A stretch of 64,000 nt of DNA from positions 1,364,001 to 1,428,000 of the forward strand of contig NZ_CP130613.1 in NCBI RefSeq assembly GCF_030623445.1, in the 5' to 3' direction. Source of the DNA: Pseudogemmatithrix spongiicola. GTDB lineage: Bacteria > Gemmatimonadota > Gemmatimonadetes > Gemmatimonadales > Gemmatimonadaceae. Below, piece by piece: positions 16,539 to 26,628 of this stretch. Position 1 is the stretch's first letter, and each line of letters begins with the position of its first letter. A program made the translations under genes and the position numbers. The notes beneath the pieces are model-generated. The model saw only the letters and a list, made by a program, of their open reading frames with translations. It had not been told where the DNA came from and did no database searches.

Positions 16539-17096
16539 ATGACGCCTCTTTCGACTTCCGGCGACCCGCGGCTGCGCGGCCGCGCCGTCAAGCGCGTGGC
16601 CTTCGACGAGCAGGCCATCGCCACCCGCGTCCGGGAACTGGGCGACCAGATCACCGCTTCCTACCCAGACGGCGAGTTGCTGGTCCTGGGGCTCCTGAAG
16701 GGGAGCTTCGTGTTCCTCGCGGACCTGGTGCGTGAGATCAAGCGCCCGCTGCACGTGGACTTCCTGGTGGCGTCGTCCTACGGCGCCGGCACCGTGTCAT
16801 CCGGGAACGTCCAACTGGTGTATGACCCGAAGACGGAACTGGCAGGGAAGCACATCCTCTTGGTCGAGGACATCGTGGATTCCGGCCGCACGCTGCAGGT
16901 GCTCATGGACCTGCTGCGCGAACGGAAGCCCGCCTCGCTCGAGATCTGCGCCCTCCTGCATAAGCATATCGCGGAGCATCTCTCGCACCCGGTGAAGTTC
17001 GTCGGGTTCGACGCTCCGCACGAATTCCTTGTCGGCTACGGACTGGACCATGCGGAGGATTTCCGCCACGTCCCGTACGTCGCGAGTCTGGAGTAA
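16539..17096 (+). CDS. hpt: Hypoxanthine phosphoribosyltransferase
   Basis: The 185-residue type I phosphoribosyltransferase salvages hypoxanthine or guanine with PRPP. The PRPP-binding motif VEDIVDSGRT is at 109-118, the PPi loop LLKGSF at 52-57, and the flexible-loop SSYG at 79-82. It lies 5 nt after tilS and 3 nt before ftsH, giving the widely conserved order tilS-hpt-ftsH. Confidence 0.95.
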   Translation: MTPLSTSGDPRLRGRAVKRVAFDEQAIATRVRELGDQITASYPDGELLVLGLLKGSFVFLADLVREIKRPLHVDFLVASSYGAGTVSSGNVQLVYDPKTELAGKHILLVEDIVDSGRTLQVLMDLLRERKPASLEICALLHKHIAEHLSHPVKFVGFDAPHEFLVGYGLDHAEDFRHVPYVASLE

Positions 17097-17099
17097 CTG

Positions 17100-19076
17100 A
17101 TGGCCAACGCCCCGCAGCAGCAGAAGCCCGGTGGTTTCAGCAAAGCGTCCCGCACCCTGTCGCTCTGGGTGCTGGCGTTCCTCGTGCCCTTCGTCTTCTT
17201 CCAGATGACGACGGGTCGGAACGAGCAGTCGCCGCTGGTGGACTATTCCGTCTACGACACGCAACTCGGCGCGGACAACATCTCGCGCGTGACGATCGTC
17301 GGCGGCACGAAGATCAACGGCGAGTTCAAGAACCGCGTCCTCGTCGAAGGCCGCGAGGTGCGGCGCTTCTCCGTGCTGCTTCCGGTGCCGAACAGCGACG
17401 CCGAGTTGGAGCGCCTGCGCGCCAAGCAGGTGGCGATCAAGGCGGAACCGCCGCGCGTGTCGATGGGCACGATCCTCCTGCAGATGCTGCCGTGGATCAT
17501 CATCATCGGCATCTGGGTCTTCCTGCTGCGCCAGATGCAGGCGGGCGGCAACAAGGCGTTCTCGTTCGGCAAGTCGAAGGCCAAGCTGCTCTCGGGTGAC
17601 ACGCCGAAGGTGACCTTCGCCGACGTCGCCGGTGCGGACGAGGCCAAGGTCGAGCTGCGCGAAATCATCGAGTTCCTCAAGGATCCGGCCAAGTTCACGA
17701 AGCTCGGCGGTCGCCTGCCGAAGGGCGCGCTGCTCGTGGGCCCGCCGGGCACGGGCAAGACGCTGCTCGCCAAGGCGGTGGCCGGCGAAGCGGGACGTCC
17801 GTTCTTCTCGATGTCGGGCTCTGACTTCGTGGAGATGTTCGTGGGCGTCGGCGCGAGCCGCGTGCGCGACCTCTTCGAGCAGGGCAAGGCGAACGCGCCC
17901 TGCATCATCTTCATCGACGAGATCGACGCGGTCGGTCGCCATCGCGGCGCCGGCTTGGGCGGCGGGCATGACGAGCGCGAGCAGACGCTGAACCAGCTCC
18001 TCGTGGAGATGGACGGCTTCGAGTCGAACGATGGCGTGATCCTCATTGCCGCGACGAATCGTCCGGACGTGCTCGACCCGGCGCTGCTGCGCCCGGGCCG
18101 CTTCGACCGACAGATCGTCGTGGATGCGCCGGACCTCAAGGGCCGCATCGGCATCCTCAAGGTGCACGTGCGCAACAAGCCGCTCGCGGCGGACGTGGAG
18201 ATCGAGCGTCTCGCGCGCGGCACGCCGGGCATGGCGGGCGCCGACCTCGCGAATCTCGTGAACGAGGCTGCGCTGCTGGCCGCGCGTCGCAATCACGACA
18301 AGATCTACATGGTGGACTTCGAGGACGCGAAGGACCGCGTCATGCTCGGCGCCGAGCGGAAGTCGTTGGTGATGCGCGAGGAAGAGCGCCGCCTGACGGC
18401 CTTCCACGAGGCAGGGCATGCGGTCTGCGCGATCCGCGTGAAGGGCAACGACCCGCTGCACAAGGTGACGATCGTGCCGCGTGGCCGCGCGCTGGGGCTG
18501 GCGTTCACGCTGCCGGAAGACGACCGCGTGTCGGTGACGCGCGAGCAGCTGGAGGCGCGCCTCGTGATGTCCTACGGCGGTCGCGTGGCGGAAGAGCTCG
18601 TGTTCGGGCGCGATCGCGTGACGACGGGTGCGGCGAGCGACATCCAGCAGGCGACGGGCATCGCCCGGCGCTACGTCTCGCAGTGGGGCCTCTCGGATGC
18701 CATCGGTCCGATCCTCGTGGGCGACAACGAGCAGGAAGTCTTCCTCGGCCGCGAGCTCACGAGCCGTCGCCAGGTGTCGGAGCGCACGGCGCAGCAGGTG
18801 GATGACGAAGTGTCGCGCGTGATCAACGAGGCGTACAACCGAGCCGTGGACACGCTGACGCAGCACCGTCCGCTGCTCGATGCGATCGCCACCGCGCTGC
18901 TTGAGCGCGAAACGCTGACGCGCGAGGACATCGCGATTCTCGAGAAGGGCGAGGCGTTGCCGCCGCGGCAGGAGCCGCCGAGCACGCCGGCGGTGCCCGC
19001 TCCGACGATTGTGCCGGCTCCGGAAGCTCGGCGCGTTCCGCCGGTGATCGGTGGGCCGGAGCCTTCGCCGGCGTGA
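17100..19076 (+). CDS. ftsH: ATP-dependent zinc metalloprotease FtsH
   Basis: The 658-residue product has two membrane segments (about 19-36 and 127-145) enclosing a periplasmic domain. The AAA+ module has Walker A GPPGTGKT at 214-221 and Walker B IIFIDE at 269-274, with RPGRFDRQ in the second region of homology. The M41 protease has HEAGH at 436-440. The C-terminal tail is Pro-rich. It degrades membrane and regulatory proteins. A GGAG ribosome site lies 6 nt before the ATG, inside the end of hpt. Confidence 0.97.
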   Translation: MANAPQQQKPGGFSKASRTLSLWVLAFLVPFVFFQMTTGRNEQSPLVDYSVYDTQLGADNISRVTIVGGTKINGEFKNRVLVEGREVRRFSVLLPVPNSDAELERLRAKQVAIKAEPPRVSMGTILLQMLPWIIIIGIWVFLLRQMQAGGNKAFSFGKSKAKLLSGDTPKVTFADVAGADEAKVELREIIEFLKDPAKFTKLGGRLPKGALLVGPPGTGKTLLAKAVAGEAGRPFFSMSGSDFVEMFVGVGASRVRDLFEQGKANAPCIIFIDEIDAVGRHRGAGLGGGHDEREQTLNQLLVEMDGFESNDGVILIAATNRPDVLDPALLRPGRFDRQIVVDAPDLKGRIGILKVHVRNKPLAADVEIERLARGTPGMAGADLANLVNEAALLAARRNHDKIYMVDFEDAKDRVMLGAERKSLVMREEERRLTAFHEAGHAVCAIRVKGNDPLHKVTIVPRGRALGLAFTLPEDDRVSVTREQLEARLVMSYGGRVAEELVFGRDRVTTGAASDIQQATGIARRYVSQWGLSDAIGPILVGDNEQEVFLGRELTSRRQVSERTAQQVDDEVSRVINEAYNRAVDTLTQHRPLLDAIATALLERETLTREDIAILEKGEALPPRQEPPSTPAVPAPTIVPAPEARRVPPVIGGPEPSPA

Positions 19077-19084
19077 GTAACGGC

Positions 19085-19234
19085 AGGAGCGAAGAGCGAG
19101 GGGAAAGAGCGAGGGGTGAGGGACCGAAGTAGAGGGAACGAAGGGGCGAGTGGAAATCCCACTCGCCCCTCTCCCTTTGTGCCCATCCTCTTCGTTCCCT
19201 CATCCCTCGATTCTTTCCCTCGCTCTTCGCTCCT
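19085..19234. repeat. Long inverted-repeat element between ftsH and yggS
   Basis: Perfect 18-bp arms (19085-19102 with 19217-19234, core GCGAAGAGCGAGGG) enclose a second perfect 12-bp hairpin (19142-19153 with 19159-19170, AGGGGCGAGTGG). The purine-rich left half and pyrimidine-rich right half continue to match imperfectly between them. It probably terminates the ftsH transcript and looks like a dispersed repeat rather than a simple terminator. Confidence 0.75.
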
Positions 19235-19263
19235 CGCTACTACCACGCCGCCCTAAGCACCAG

Positions 19264-19269
19264 TATTTT
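19264..19269 (+). promoter_or_regulatory. Candidate -10 (TATTTT) for yggS
   Basis: TATTTT lies 9 nt before the yggS ATG in a short AT-rich patch, with no Shine-Dalgarno sequence. This may be the promoter of the 25-kb co-directional run that follows. Confidence 0.35.
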
Positions 19270-19278
19270 CAATAGGTT

Positions 19279-19980
19279 ATGGAGTTTTTGGGACTCAAGC
19301 AGCGGGTGGCGCAGGTTCGCGGCGAAATCGCGGATGCGGTGGCGCGTGGCGGGCATGGGCAAGCGGTGCGCCTGATTGCGGTGACGAAGACGCACGGGCC
19401 CGAGGCGGTCTTGGCCGCTGCGGCAGCTGGCATCACTGACGTCGGGGAGAACAAGGTGCAGGAGGCGCTGTCCAAGCAGGAGGCGCTGACGGCGGCGGGG
19501 ACGATGCCCCACGGCCTGACCTGGCACCTGATCGGGCATCTGCAGACGAACAAGGTGAAGGCGTTGCCGTCGTTCGGGCTGTTCCACGCAATGGACCGCG
19601 CGAAGCTGGCCGATGAGGCCGCAGCGATGGCGGCCAAGCGAGGCATCACGCTGGATGTGTTGCTGCAGGTGAACATCGTGGGTGAGGAGACGAAGGGCGG
19701 GCATGCGTTGTCGGAGGTGCCGGCCGAGGCGGAACGGTTGCACGGGATGCCCTCGCTGCGGGTGCGGGGCGTGATGACGATGGCGCCGTTCGATGCGCCG
19801 GAGGCGGTGTTGCGGCAGGTGTTCCGTGGGGCGCGCGAGGCGCGTGAACTGCTGCGCGCGGCGGGGCACGATGCGCACGAGTTGTCGATGGGCATGAGCG
19901 GGGACTATCTGATCGCCGTCGAGGAAGGGGCCACGATGGTCCGCCTCGGCACGGTCCTGTTCGGGGCGAGGGGCGGATGA
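19279..19980 (+). CDS. yggS: YggS family pyridoxal phosphate homeostasis protein
   Basis: The 233-residue single-domain PLP-barrel protein carries the PLP lysine K37 in AVTKTHG, the conserved WHLIGHLQTNKVK, and the phosphate-binding end MGMSGDYLIAVEEGATMVRLGT. Members bind PLP and regulate its pools rather than catalyse a reaction. It heads a gene string (divIVA, ileS, lspA, rluD) that in Gram-positive bacteria sits next to ftsZ. Confidence 0.94.
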   Translation: MEFLGLKQRVAQVRGEIADAVARGGHGQAVRLIAVTKTHGPEAVLAAAAAGITDVGENKVQEALSKQEALTAAGTMPHGLTWHLIGHLQTNKVKALPSFGLFHAMDRAKLADEAAAMAAKRGITLDVLLQVNIVGEETKGGHALSEVPAEAERLHGMPSLRVRGVMTMAPFDAPEAVLRQVFRGAREARELLRAAGHDAHELSMGMSGDYLIAVEEGATMVRLGTVLFGARGG

Positions 19981-20468
19981 GCGAGCAACTCGAAGGCGGC
20001 GACGACATCTTCCACCTCACGCCGGTGGATGTGCGCCGATACGACTTCGGTTCGGCGATGCGCGGCTACGACCGCCAGCGCGTGGACCAGTTCCGCGAAC
20101 AGCTCGCCGAGGAACTCGAGCGCCTGACGCGTGCGAACGGTGAGCTCGAGGCGAAGGTCCGCAACTTCCACGAGCAGCTCAAGCACTATCGCGAGCGCGA
20201 CAAGGCGATCAACGAGGCCTTGGTGTCGGCGCAGCAGCTGCGCGAAGAGGTGAAGGAGCAGGCGGCGCGCGAGGCCGACTTGATGCGTCGCGAGGCGGAG
20301 TCGGCCGCGCAGCAGATCAAGGACGACGCGCAGCGGCAGGTTGCGCAGCTGCAGGGCGAGATCGAGCAGCTCGATCGCGTGCGGCGTGCGTACCTGGCGC
20401 AACTGCGGGCGATTGCCGAGCGGCACATCGCCGAGGCGGACGCGTTGCTGCAGCATCCCCAGGGCTGA
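19977..20468 (+). CDS. divIVA: DivIVA domain protein
   Basis: The 163-residue product has the N-terminal DivIVA signature [19 protein letters not shown] followed by a coiled coil from about residue 35 to 140. Such proteins self-assemble on negatively curved membrane at poles or septa and recruit partners. The ATG overlaps the yggS stop by 4 nt. Its location in the same transcription unit as MglA and the chemosensory genes makes a polar-landmark role worth considering, but that is inference. Confidence 0.88.
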   Translation: MSEQLEGGDDIFHLTPVDVRRYDFGSAMRGYDRQRVDQFREQLAEELERLTRANGELEAKVRNFHEQLKHYRERDKAINEALVSAQQLREEVKEQAAREADLMRREAESAAQQIKDDAQRQVAQLQGEIEQLDRVRRAYLAQLRAIAERHIAEADALLQHPQG

Positions 20469-20470
20469 CG

Positions 20471-21295
20471 ATGACGTGGATGTCGCCGGCCGACGTGACG
20501 CGCGCGGTGGACTCGATCCGCCAGCGCAGCGCCGTCGTGCCCGACATCGCAATCATCCTCGGCACGGGCCTCGGTGGGCTCGCGCAGGCCATCGAGGTCG
20601 AGACGGCGATCGCGTACGAGGCGATTGCGGGATTCCCGACGTCGACGGTGGAGTCGCACAGCGGTCGCCTGCTGTTCGGCACGCTCGGCGGCAAGCGCGT
20701 GGTGGCGATGCAGGGCCGCTTCCATCGCTACGAGGGCTATTCGCTGCAGCAGGTGACATTGCCGGTGCGGGTGATGCACGCGTTGGGCGCCCGCACGCTG
20801 GTGGTGAGCAATGCCTGCGGCGGCATCCGCGCCGACTGGGCGCCGGGCGACCTGATGGCGATCGCCGATCACATCAACCTGCTCGGTGACAATCCGTTGG
20901 TGGGGCCGCACCACGCGGAGTGGGGCGCGCGCTTTCCCGATATGTCGGCCCCGTACGACGCCGAGCTGCGTGCGCTGGCGGCGGACGTCGCCGCGGGGCA
21001 GGGCACGACGCTGCGCAGCGGCGTCTACGCGGCGGTGATGGGACCGAACCTGGAGACGCGCGCTGAGTACGTGATGCTGCGCACGATGGGCGCGGACGTG
21101 GTGGGGATGAGCACGGTGCCGGAAGTGATCGTGGCGCGGCAGCAGGGCATGCGCGTGCTGGGCATCTCGATCATCACGGACGCCTGTGTGCCGGAGACCT
21201 TGGAAGAAGCCTCACTGGAGAAGATCCTCGCGGTGGCGGCGGTGGCCGAGCCCAAGCTGACCGCGCTGGTGCGCGGCGTGGTGGAGCGGCTGTGA
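20471..21295 (+). CDS. Purine nucleoside phosphorylase
   Basis: This 274-residue trimeric-type PNP carries ILGTGLGG near the start, the phosphate-binding [10 protein letters not shown], and the base-binding [10 protein letters not shown] plus VGMSTVPEV. It cleaves purine nucleosides with phosphate to free base and ribose-1-phosphate, feeding the hpt salvage route upstream. It starts 2 nt after divIVA and its TGA overlaps the GTG proposed for ileS. Confidence 0.94.
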   Translation: MTWMSPADVTRAVDSIRQRSAVVPDIAIILGTGLGGLAQAIEVETAIAYEAIAGFPTSTVESHSGRLLFGTLGGKRVVAMQGRFHRYEGYSLQQVTLPVRVMHALGARTLVVSNACGGIRADWAPGDLMAIADHINLLGDNPLVGPHHAEWGARFPDMSAPYDAELRALAADVAAGQGTTLRSGVYAAVMGPNLETRAEYVMLRTMGADVVGMSTVPEVIVARQQGMRVLGISIITDACVPETLEEASLEKILAVAAVAEPKLTALVRGVVERL

Positions 21296-24200
21296 CGAAT
21301 ACTGGGACTGCCATGCGATTTCGCACGATTGCGCCGGAGCTGACCGCCGACGCGCTGGAACAGGAAGTGCAGCAGCGCTGGACGCGCGACGGCGTGTTCG
21401 CCGCGGCGCAGGCGCAGCGCGCCGATGCGCCGGCCTGGGTGTTCTACGAGGGCCCGCCGACGGCGAACGGCAAGCCGGGCATCCACCACGTGTTCGCCCG
21501 CACGGTAAAGGACCTGTTCTGCCGGCATCGCGCGATGCTCGGGCATCACGTGCCGCGCAAGGCGGGGTGGGATACGCACGGGCTGCCGGTGGAGATCGAG
21601 GTCGAGAAGCAGCTCGGCATCAGCGGCAAGCAGGATATCGAGCGGATCGGCGTGGCGGAGTTCAACCGTCGCTGCCGGGAGTCGGTGTGGACGTACAAGG
21701 GGGACTGGGAGGAGGTCTCGTCGCGCATGGGGTATTGGTTGGATTACGACCATCCCTATGTCACGTATGAGAACGAGTACGTGGAGAGCGTGTGGTGGGC
21801 GTTGAAGACGTTGCACACGCGGGGGCTGCTGTATCAGGGGCATAAGATCCTGCCGTACTGTGCGCGGTGTGGGACGGCGTTGTCGTCGCATGAGTTGGCG
21901 CAGGGGTACGAGGATGTTGAGGATCCTTCCGTTTATGTGGCGTTGGACCTGCAGTTGGGAGTTGGGAGTGGGGAGTTGGGAGGCACTGCCACTGGGCTGA
22001 CGTCTCTTCCAGCTGCCGTTCGGCGTCGCATTGTCGTGTGGACCACGACGCCGTGGACACTCGTTTCGAATGTCGCGTTGGCGGTGCATCCGGAGCTGCA
22101 CTACGTGGAGCTGCGGAAGAAGAATGTGTCCGATTGGACGATCATTCTCGCCGAGGCGCGCGCGGGGGCGGTGCTCGGGGCGGATTACCGCGAGCGCTGG
22201 GACGAAATCGGCTTGTTCAAGGGCGCGTCCCTGGTGGGGCTGTCGTACCAGCGGCCGCTCGACTGGGTGGAGTATCCGGACGAGGGGAAGACGCAGGTCA
22301 TCGTGGGCGAGGAGTTCGTCTCGGCCGACGATGGCTCGGGCGTGGTGCACATGGCGCCGGCGTTCGGTGCGGATGACTATGCGGCGGGGCAGCGGCATGG
22401 GCTCGCGTTCGTGAATCCGGTGAATGCCCGCGGCGAGTTCCCGGCGGAGATGCCGGTGGTGGGCGGGAAGTTCGTGAAGACGGCGGACCCGCTGATCATC
22501 GAGGAGCTCGAGAAGCGCGACCAGCTCTGGAAGGCGCAGAAGTTCGTGCACGCGTATCCGCACTGCTGGCGCTGCGGCACGCCGCTGCTGTACTACGCGC
22601 GCAGCAGCTGGTTCGTGCGCACGACGGCGTACAAGGACCAGATGATGGCGCGCAACGCGGCCGTGAACTGGAATCCGCCGGAAGTCGGGGCGGGGCGCTT
22701 CGGGTCGTGGCTCGAGAACAACATCGACTGGGCGATCTCGCGCGACCGCTACTGGGGCACGCCGCTGCCGGTATGGGTGAATGACACGGACCCGGCCGAG
22801 ATGGAAGTGATCGGCTCGTACGCGGAGTTGGCGGCGAAGATCGGCAAGCCGCTGCCGGCGGACTTCGATCCGCACAAGCCGCATGTCGATCAATACACGT
22901 GGCCGGCCCCCAGCGGGACGGGCACGATGCGGCGCGTCCCCGAGGTGATCGACACCTGGTTCGACTCGGGCTCGATGCCGTTCGCGCAGTGGGGCTATCC
23001 GCACCAGGCGGGCAGCGCGGAGCAGGTGGCGCGCTACTTCCCGGCGGACTTCATCGCGGAAGGCGTGGACCAGACGCGCGGCTGGTTCTACTCGCTGCTG
23101 GCGATCGCGACGGGGCTCGGCGATGCGCTGCCGAACAACGGCGGCGACGCGACGGCGGCACAGGGGAGCGCGGCGTCACGCGCCGCGCCGTACCGCGCAG
23201 TGGTCGTGAACGACCTCGTGCTCGATGCGAACGGCCAGAAGATGTCGAAGTCGCGCGGCAACACGGTGAATCCGCGCGGCGTGATGGAGAAGCACGGTGC
23301 GGATGCGGTGCGGCTCTTTCTCATGGCGAGCTCGCAGGTGTGGGTGCCGCGGCGCTTTGACGAAGCCGTGATCCGCGAGACGGCGGGGCGCTTCCTCGTG
23401 ACGCTGCGCAACGTGTACTCGGGCATCTTTGCCCAGTACGCGAACTTCGGCTGGGAGCCGTCGGCGGCGGATCCGCGCGTGGCGGATCGCCCCGTGCTCG
23501 ACCGCTGGGTGCTCTCGCGGCTCACGGCGGTGGAAGCCGAGGTGGACGCGGCGCTGCAGCGCTTCGACGCCACTGCGGCGGCGCGTCTCCTCATGGATTT
23601 CGTGACGGAAGACGTCGCGAATTGGTACGTGCGCTTGTCGCGCGCCCGTTTCTATGAAGTGGATGGCGACGACAACCGCGCGGCGTTCGCGACGTTGCAC
23701 GAGGTGCTTGTGGTGACGTCGCGGTTGCTGGCGCCGTTCGCGCCATTCATCGCGGATTGGATCCATCACGAGCTGACGGGCGAGTCGGTGCATCTGGCGG
23801 ATTTCCGTCGGCCTGGTGCGGCGGATGCCACCACGCTCGATGGCGCAACGCAGCTCGCGGTCTCTGCCGCCGTGGTCGACACGGAGCTTGAGCTTGCGAT
23901 GGAGGCCGCGCGGACGCTCGCAACACTCGGTCGTGCGGCGCGCGAAGTGGCTGGCGTCAAGGTGCGTCAGCCCCTTGGCGCGATGACGTGCGTGGCCCCG
24001 CGTGTCGACCCGTCTTGGCATTCAATGATCGCCGGCCTCGTGGCCGCCGAGTTGAATCTCAAGCAGGTGACGTTCGCCGACTCCGCCGCCGACTGGGTGC
24101 GCCTCGAAGGCAAGGCGAACTTCCCGGTGCTGGGCAAGATCGTCGGTGGCGCGATGAAGGCGACGAAGCCGATCGTCGAGAATCTCGACCAGGCGCAGCT

Positions 24201-24642
24201 GCGTACGATCGAGGCGGGTGGTCAGGTGACGGTCGAGGTGCCGGGCTACGGCGCCCTCGATCTCGACGCGACGCGCGTGACGATCACGGCGAGGGCGTCG
24301 ACGTCGCTGGTGGTGCAGCAGGGCGACGGCCTGTCGGTGGCGTTGGATCCGACGGTGACGCCCGAACTGCGCGCCGAAGGCATGGCGCGCGAAGTGGTGA
24401 GCCGCGTGCAGCGGCTGCGGAAGGACAGCGGGCTCGCGGTGAGCGACCGGATCCGGTTGGTCGTCGCGGCGGACGCTGCCGTGCAGGACGCTCTCCGCCC
24501 GCACGCGGGCTGGATTGCGCAGGAGACGTTGGCCCGGGAGTGCGTCGTCGCCGACGCGCTCCCGTCCCCCGCGTGGCCGGCGACCGCCGAGGTGGACCTC
24601 GACGGCGCAGTGGCGCGCATTGCCCTTACCAAGGACAGCTGA
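21292..24642 (+). CDS. ileS: Isoleucyl-tRNA synthetase, IleRS2 type with GXHH motif
   Basis: The product is 1116 residues (or 1109 from the in-frame ATG at 21313). The class I active site normally reads HXGH, but here residues 63-66 are GIHH, in [22 protein letters not shown] is intact at 650-654. The start of the protein and the stretch [15 protein letters not shown] place it in the eukaryote-like IleRS2 clade. The editing domain (WTTTPWTL) is present. A short Gly-rich segment near residues 221-231 is encoded by a G-rich repeat. The IleRS2 clade is associated with mupirocin resistance. The GTG start overlaps the PNP stop. Confidence 0.95.
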   Translation: MTNTGTAMRFRTIAPELTADALEQEVQQRWTRDGVFAAAQAQRADAPAWVFYEGPPTANGKPGIHHVFARTVKDLFCRHRAMLGHHVPRKAGWDTHGLPVEIEVEKQLGISGKQDIERIGVAEFNRRCRESVWTYKGDWEEVSSRMGYWLDYDHPYVTYENEYVESVWWALKTLHTRGLLYQGHKILPYCARCGTALSSHELAQGYEDVEDPSVYVALDLQLGVGSGELGGTATGLTSLPAAVRRRIVVWTTTPWTLVSNVALAVHPELHYVELRKKNVSDWTIILAEARAGAVLGADYRERWDEIGLFKGASLVGLSYQRPLDWVEYPDEGKTQVIVGEEFVSADDGSGVVHMAPAFGADDYAAGQRHGLAFVNPVNARGEFPAEMPVVGGKFVKTADPLIIEELEKRDQLWKAQKFVHAYPHCWRCGTPLLYYARSSWFVRTTAYKDQMMARNAAVNWNPPEVGAGRFGSWLENNIDWAISRDRYWGTPLPVWVNDTDPAEMEVIGSYAELAAKIGKPLPADFDPHKPHVDQYTWPAPSGTGTMRRVPEVIDTWFDSGSMPFAQWGYPHQAGSAEQVARYFPADFIAEGVDQTRGWFYSLLAIATGLGDALPNNGGDATAAQGSAASRAAPYRAVVVNDLVLDANGQKMSKSRGNTVNPRGVMEKHGADAVRLFLMASSQVWVPRRFDEAVIRETAGRFLVTLRNVYSGIFAQYANFGWEPSAADPRVADRPVLDRWVLSRLTAVEAEVDAALQRFDATAAARLLMDFVTEDVANWYVRLSRARFYEVDGDDNRAAFATLHEVLVVTSRLLAPFAPFIADWIHHELTGESVHLADFRRPGAADATTLDGATQLAVSAAVVDTELELAMEAARTLATLGRAAREVAGVKVRQPLGAMTCVAPRVDPSWHSMIAGLVAAELNLKQVTFADSAADWVRLEGKANFPVLGKIVGGAMKATKPIVENLDQAQLRTIEAGGQVTVEVPGYGALDLDATRVTITARASTSLVVQQGDGLSVALDPTVTPELRAEGMAREVVSRVQRLRKDSGLAVSDRIRLVVAADAAVQDALRPHAGWIAQETLARECVVADALPSPAWPATAEVDLDGAVARIALTKDS
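21953..21983 (+). repeat. G-rich GTTGGGA tandem repeat inside ileS
   Basis: Three imperfect copies of AGTTGGGAGT occur in a row, in frame, coding for [10 protein letters not shown] in the segment before the editing domain. The surrounding 150 nt also use codons less GC-rich than the rest of ileS. Confidence 0.7.
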
Positions 24643-24643
24643 C

Positions 24644-25066
24644 ATGGCGACCCCAACCCCCGGCGGCGAGAAGAAGTTCAAGCCTTTCCCGAAGAAGCAG
24701 GTCCAGTACTTCGAGAAGCGCCTCCTGGAAGAGCGTAGGCGCGTGCTGAAGGAGCTCGGCCACTATGACGAGACCTTTGGCAACACGCCGCAGGGCGCCG
24801 ACGGCGACCTGTCGGCCTACTCGTTCCACATGGCCGACCAGGGCACGGACGCGATGGAGCGCGAGAAGGCGTTCCTGTTCGCGTCCAAGGAGGGGCGCTT
24901 CCTGTGGCATGTGGACCAGGCGCTGCGCCGGCTGTACCGCACGCCCGAGGAGTTCGGGAAGTGCCACAACTGCGGCGGCGAAGTGGGCTTCGACCGCCTC
25001 GACGCGCTGCCGCATGCGCGGTACTGCATCGACTGCAAGCAGCGTGAGGAAGATGGCAAGAAGTGA
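24644..25066 (+). CDS. DksA/TraR family zinc-finger regulator
   Basis: The 140-residue product has a basic N-terminus, a coiled-coil hairpin (about 18-100) and a four-cysteine zinc finger (C107, C110, C128, C131). This is the DksA/TraR fold that reaches into the RNA polymerase secondary channel. The hairpin tip reads MADQGTDAME, in place of the classical DxxDxA, so ppGpp-dependent DksA behaviour should not be assumed. The gene lies one base after ileS and overlaps lspA by 14 nt. An ileS-traR-lspA order is also seen in other phyla. Confidence 0.88.
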   Translation: MATPTPGGEKKFKPFPKKQVQYFEKRLLEERRRVLKELGHYDETFGNTPQGADGDLSAYSFHMADQGTDAMEREKAFLFASKEGRFLWHVDQALRRLYRTPEEFGKCHNCGGEVGFDRLDALPHARYCIDCKQREEDGKK

Positions 25067-25628
25067 GCCCGGGGGCCTCGGCCCCGTCGGCGTGCTGTCC
25101 ATCACGGGGGGCATCGTGCTCGCGGATGCGTTCACGAAGCTGCTCGCCGTGGACCGCCTCGCGCCGATCCATACGCCGCATCCGGTGCTCGGCGACGTGC
25201 TGCGCTGGACGCTGGTCTACAATCCCGGTGCGGCGTTCGGCCTGCACCTCGGGCCGTGGTCACGGTGGATCTTCATCGTGCTCACGTTCGTCGCGCTGGG
25301 CGTGCTCTGGTCGATGTACCGCCAGAGCGTGCCGGAGGCGCGGCTGAAGGTGATCGCCCTGGCGACGATCGCCGGCGGCGCGATCGGCAACCTCGTGGAC
25401 CGCGTGCGCTCCTCGCGGGGCGTCGTGGACTTCATCGACGTCGGCGTCGGCGACTGGCGCTGGCCGACGTTCAACATCGCGGACATCGCGGTGAGTTGCG
25501 GGGCGATCGCCCTGGCGATCGTGCTGTGGCGCGAGGACGTGGAAGCGGAACGGCTGGCGAAGGCCGAGGCGTCCGCTGACGCGACCGACGAGGCGACCGC
25601 CGCGCCGGACGCGCACGGCGCGTCCTGA
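25053..25628 (+). CDS. lspA: Lipoprotein signal peptidase
   Basis: The 191-residue inner-membrane aspartyl protease cleaves prolipoproteins after diacylglyceryl transfer. The catalytic aspartates are D126 in GVVDFID and D144 in FNIADI; conserved N112 and D116 (GNLVDR) are present. There are four membrane helices and an acidic, Ala-rich tail after residue 165. The ATG at 25053 lies inside the end of the DksA-like gene. Confidence 0.94.
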   Translation: MARSEPGGLGPVGVLSITGGIVLADAFTKLLAVDRLAPIHTPHPVLGDVLRWTLVYNPGAAFGLHLGPWSRWIFIVLTFVALGVLWSMYRQSVPEARLKVIALATIAGGAIGNLVDRVRSSRGVVDFIDVGVGDWRWPTFNIADIAVSCGAIALAIVLWREDVEAERLAKAEASADATDEATAAPDAHGAS

Positions 25629-25629
25629 G

Positions 25630-26628
25630 ATGACGGAGCCGCTGGGGCCGGGGCGGCACACGTTCACGCTGGACGCCGAGGATGTGGGCGACCGGCTCGA
25701 TCTCATCGTCGCGCGGCGCACGGGACAATCGCGGACACAGGCGGCGACGCATATCGCCACCGGCCGCGTGACGGTGAACGGCGCAAACGCGCGGGCGAGC
25801 TTCCGCGCCGAAGGCGGCGAGACGGTGGTCGTGGAAATCCCCGTGCCGCCGGGCCGCGACGTGACGCCGGAGCAGATTCCGCTGCGCGTGGTCTATGAGG
25901 ACGAAGACCTCGTGGTCGTGGACAAGGCCGCGGGCATGGTGGTGCATCCGGCCCCGGGCAACTGGAGCGGTACGCTGGTGAACGCGCTGCTCGGGCGCGG
26001 GCAGGCGCTGGCCGACGGTGGCGGGAAGGAGCGCGCGGGGCTGGTGCATCGCCTCGACAAGGAGACGAGCGGCCTGCTTGTGGTGGCGAAGAGCGATCGC
26101 GCGCACAAGTCGCTGTCGGGGCAGATCGCCGCCCGCACGGTGAAGCGGCGCTACGCGTGCTTGGCCTGGGGCCATCTCGACACGGAGCGCGTGCGCGTGG
26201 ACAAGCCGCTGGCGCGCGATCCGAACGACCGCACGCGCATGACGGTGCGGCCGGAAGGGCGCACGGCGCGCACGGACTTCGTGCGCCTGGCGCGATTCGA
26301 CAGCGTGGACCTGCTGCGCGCCGAGCTGCATACGGGCCGCACGCACCAGATCCGCGTGCACCTGGCGAGCATTGGCCATCCGGTGGCGGGCGACGACACC
26401 TACGGCGGGGGCGGGGGACGCAAGTTGCTCGACCTGCCGCCCAAGCGGCACTTCCTGCATGCCGCGTGGCTGGCGTTCACGCATCCGGTGACGGGAGCGC
26501 CGATGGACCTGCGCGCGCCGCTGCCGGAGGACCTGCGGAAGTCGCTGGCCCGGGCGGCCGGCGATCCGGGGTTGTTTGCCCGGCCTGACGCACTGGAGTA
26601 CTTTGGCTTCTATAGTGAATCTCAGTGA
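25630..26628 (+). CDS. rluD: RluD-like 23S rRNA pseudouridine synthase
   Basis: The 332-residue product has an N-terminal S4 RNA-binding domain (DRLDLIVARRTGQSRTQAA) and the RluA/RluD catalytic motif HRLDKETSGLL with the nucleophile D143. It makes pseudouridines in helix 69 of 23S rRNA if a true RluD. An alternative is another RluA-family specificity. The gap after lspA is one base, the usual lspA-rluD pairing. Confidence 0.92.
   Translation: MTEPLGPGRHTFTLDAEDVGDRLDLIVARRTGQSRTQAATHIATGRVTVNGANARASFRAEGGETVVVEIPVPPGRDVTPEQIPLRVVYEDEDLVVVDKAAGMVVHPAPGNWSGTLVNALLGRGQALADGGGKERAGLVHRLDKETSGLLVVAKSDRAHKSLSGQIAARTVKRRYACLAWGHLDTERVRVDKPLARDPNDRTRMTVRPEGRTARTDFVRLARFDSVDLLRAELHTGRTHQIRVHLASIGHPVAGDDTYGGGGGRKLLDLPPKRHFLHAAWLAFTHPVTGAPMDLRAPLPEDLRKSLARAAGDPGLFARPDALEYFGFYSESQ

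Noticed and set aside
24644-25066. Naming the zinc-finger protein dksA outright
   Set aside because: The coiled-coil tip does not show the DxxDxA motif of classical DksA, so only the family is assigned.
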